Part shown: positions 28,220 to 28,380 of the stretch, piece by piece
Position numbering within the stretch: position 1 is the stretch's first letter
Layout: each line of letters begins with the position of its first letter
Assembly: GCA_947646735.1 (NCBI GenBank)
Contig: CANTFK010000571.1
Span: 1 to 28,380 of the forward strand
Source of the DNA: Peronospora farinosa
Taxonomy: Eukaryota; Oomycota; Peronosporomycetes; Peronosporales; Peronosporaceae
Direction: 5' to 3'
DNA: 28,380 nucleotides
The notes under the pieces: model-generated
Told to the model about the DNA's origin: nothing
Database searches by the model: none
What the model saw: the letters and a program-made list of their open reading frames with translations, nothing else
Program-made: the position numbers and the translations under genes

Positions 28220-28380
28220 TCATGGCGCGTCGAACACACGTGAAGGAATGGCGATCAAACCAGTAATCATTCATACTTAACACTTGCCACTCTAAGCTTC
28301 ATAGGTTTCTATCGTGCCGCAGTGATCAGATGCAGTAGGATCCTCTTCTTCTGTCTCACTGGCTGCCTTTTGTGTAGGTA
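28220..28380. other. 3' flank of the Brr2 gene, nothing recognised
   Basis: 161 bp after the stop with no ORF or repeat visible before the window ends. Confidence 0.5.

Noticed and set aside
1..28380. CRISPR arrays, tRNA or rRNA genes
   Set aside because: None were seen. The only tandem array (3367-3680) has no spacer structure and lies in retrotransposon coding sequence.

Overview
This window looks like nuclear DNA of an oomycete, most likely a peronosporalean (Phytophthora or downy-mildew type). The reasons are long intron-poor genes, the few introns being 80-90 bp with GTATG/GTAAG donors; a TCATTTT initiator-like element just upstream of start codons; a decayed Ty3/gypsy chromovirus; and a tyrosine-kinase-like (TKL) receptorless kinase architecture typical of oomycetes. 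Genus and species cannot be fixed from the sequence.

Left third (1-9534): retrotransposon territory with no intact host gene. A divergent LTR of the same broad type lies at about 259-1016. A degenerate Ty3/gypsy chromovirus runs from 1230 to 9534, in the order LTR, gag, protease, linker with a tandem repeat, reverse transcriptase, RNase H, integrase, chromodomain, an antisense ORF, polypurine tract, LTR. Its genes carry many stops and frameshifts. The reverse transcriptase is split by a nested solo LTR (4528-5166) with a perfect 5-bp target duplication. The 5' LTR contains an inverted internal segment and a large deletion, and the 3' LTR looks like a mosaic of its 5' partner and the nested LTR.

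Right two thirds (9535-28380): four host genes that look intact. (1) TARBP1/Trm3-type SpoU tRNA ribose methyltransferase (9965-14878, +), no intron. (2) A large 4-helix-like / pseudokinase / disordered / ARM-like / TPR protein (15441-20177, +) with one 81-bp intron. (3) A macrophage migration inhibitory factor (MIF) superfamily protein (20496-21049, -) with two introns. (4) Brr2/SNRNP200, the U5 snRNP Ski2-like helicase (21293-28219, +), no intron. Genes 2 and 3 converge; genes 3 and 4 diverge from a 243-bp shared promoter with a mirrored TATA-ACCGG module.

The genes do not form one pathway: tRNA modification, signalling or scaffolding, a tautomerase-fold protein and spliceosome remodelling. 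The most promising undescribed item is gene 2. Its kinase domain has lost the catalytic aspartate (HGG in place of HRD/HGD), follows an all-helical N-terminus that recalls the MLKL/HeLo class, and is fused to C-terminal TPR blocks. All domain assignments were made by reading the sequence; no database search or alignment program was run.
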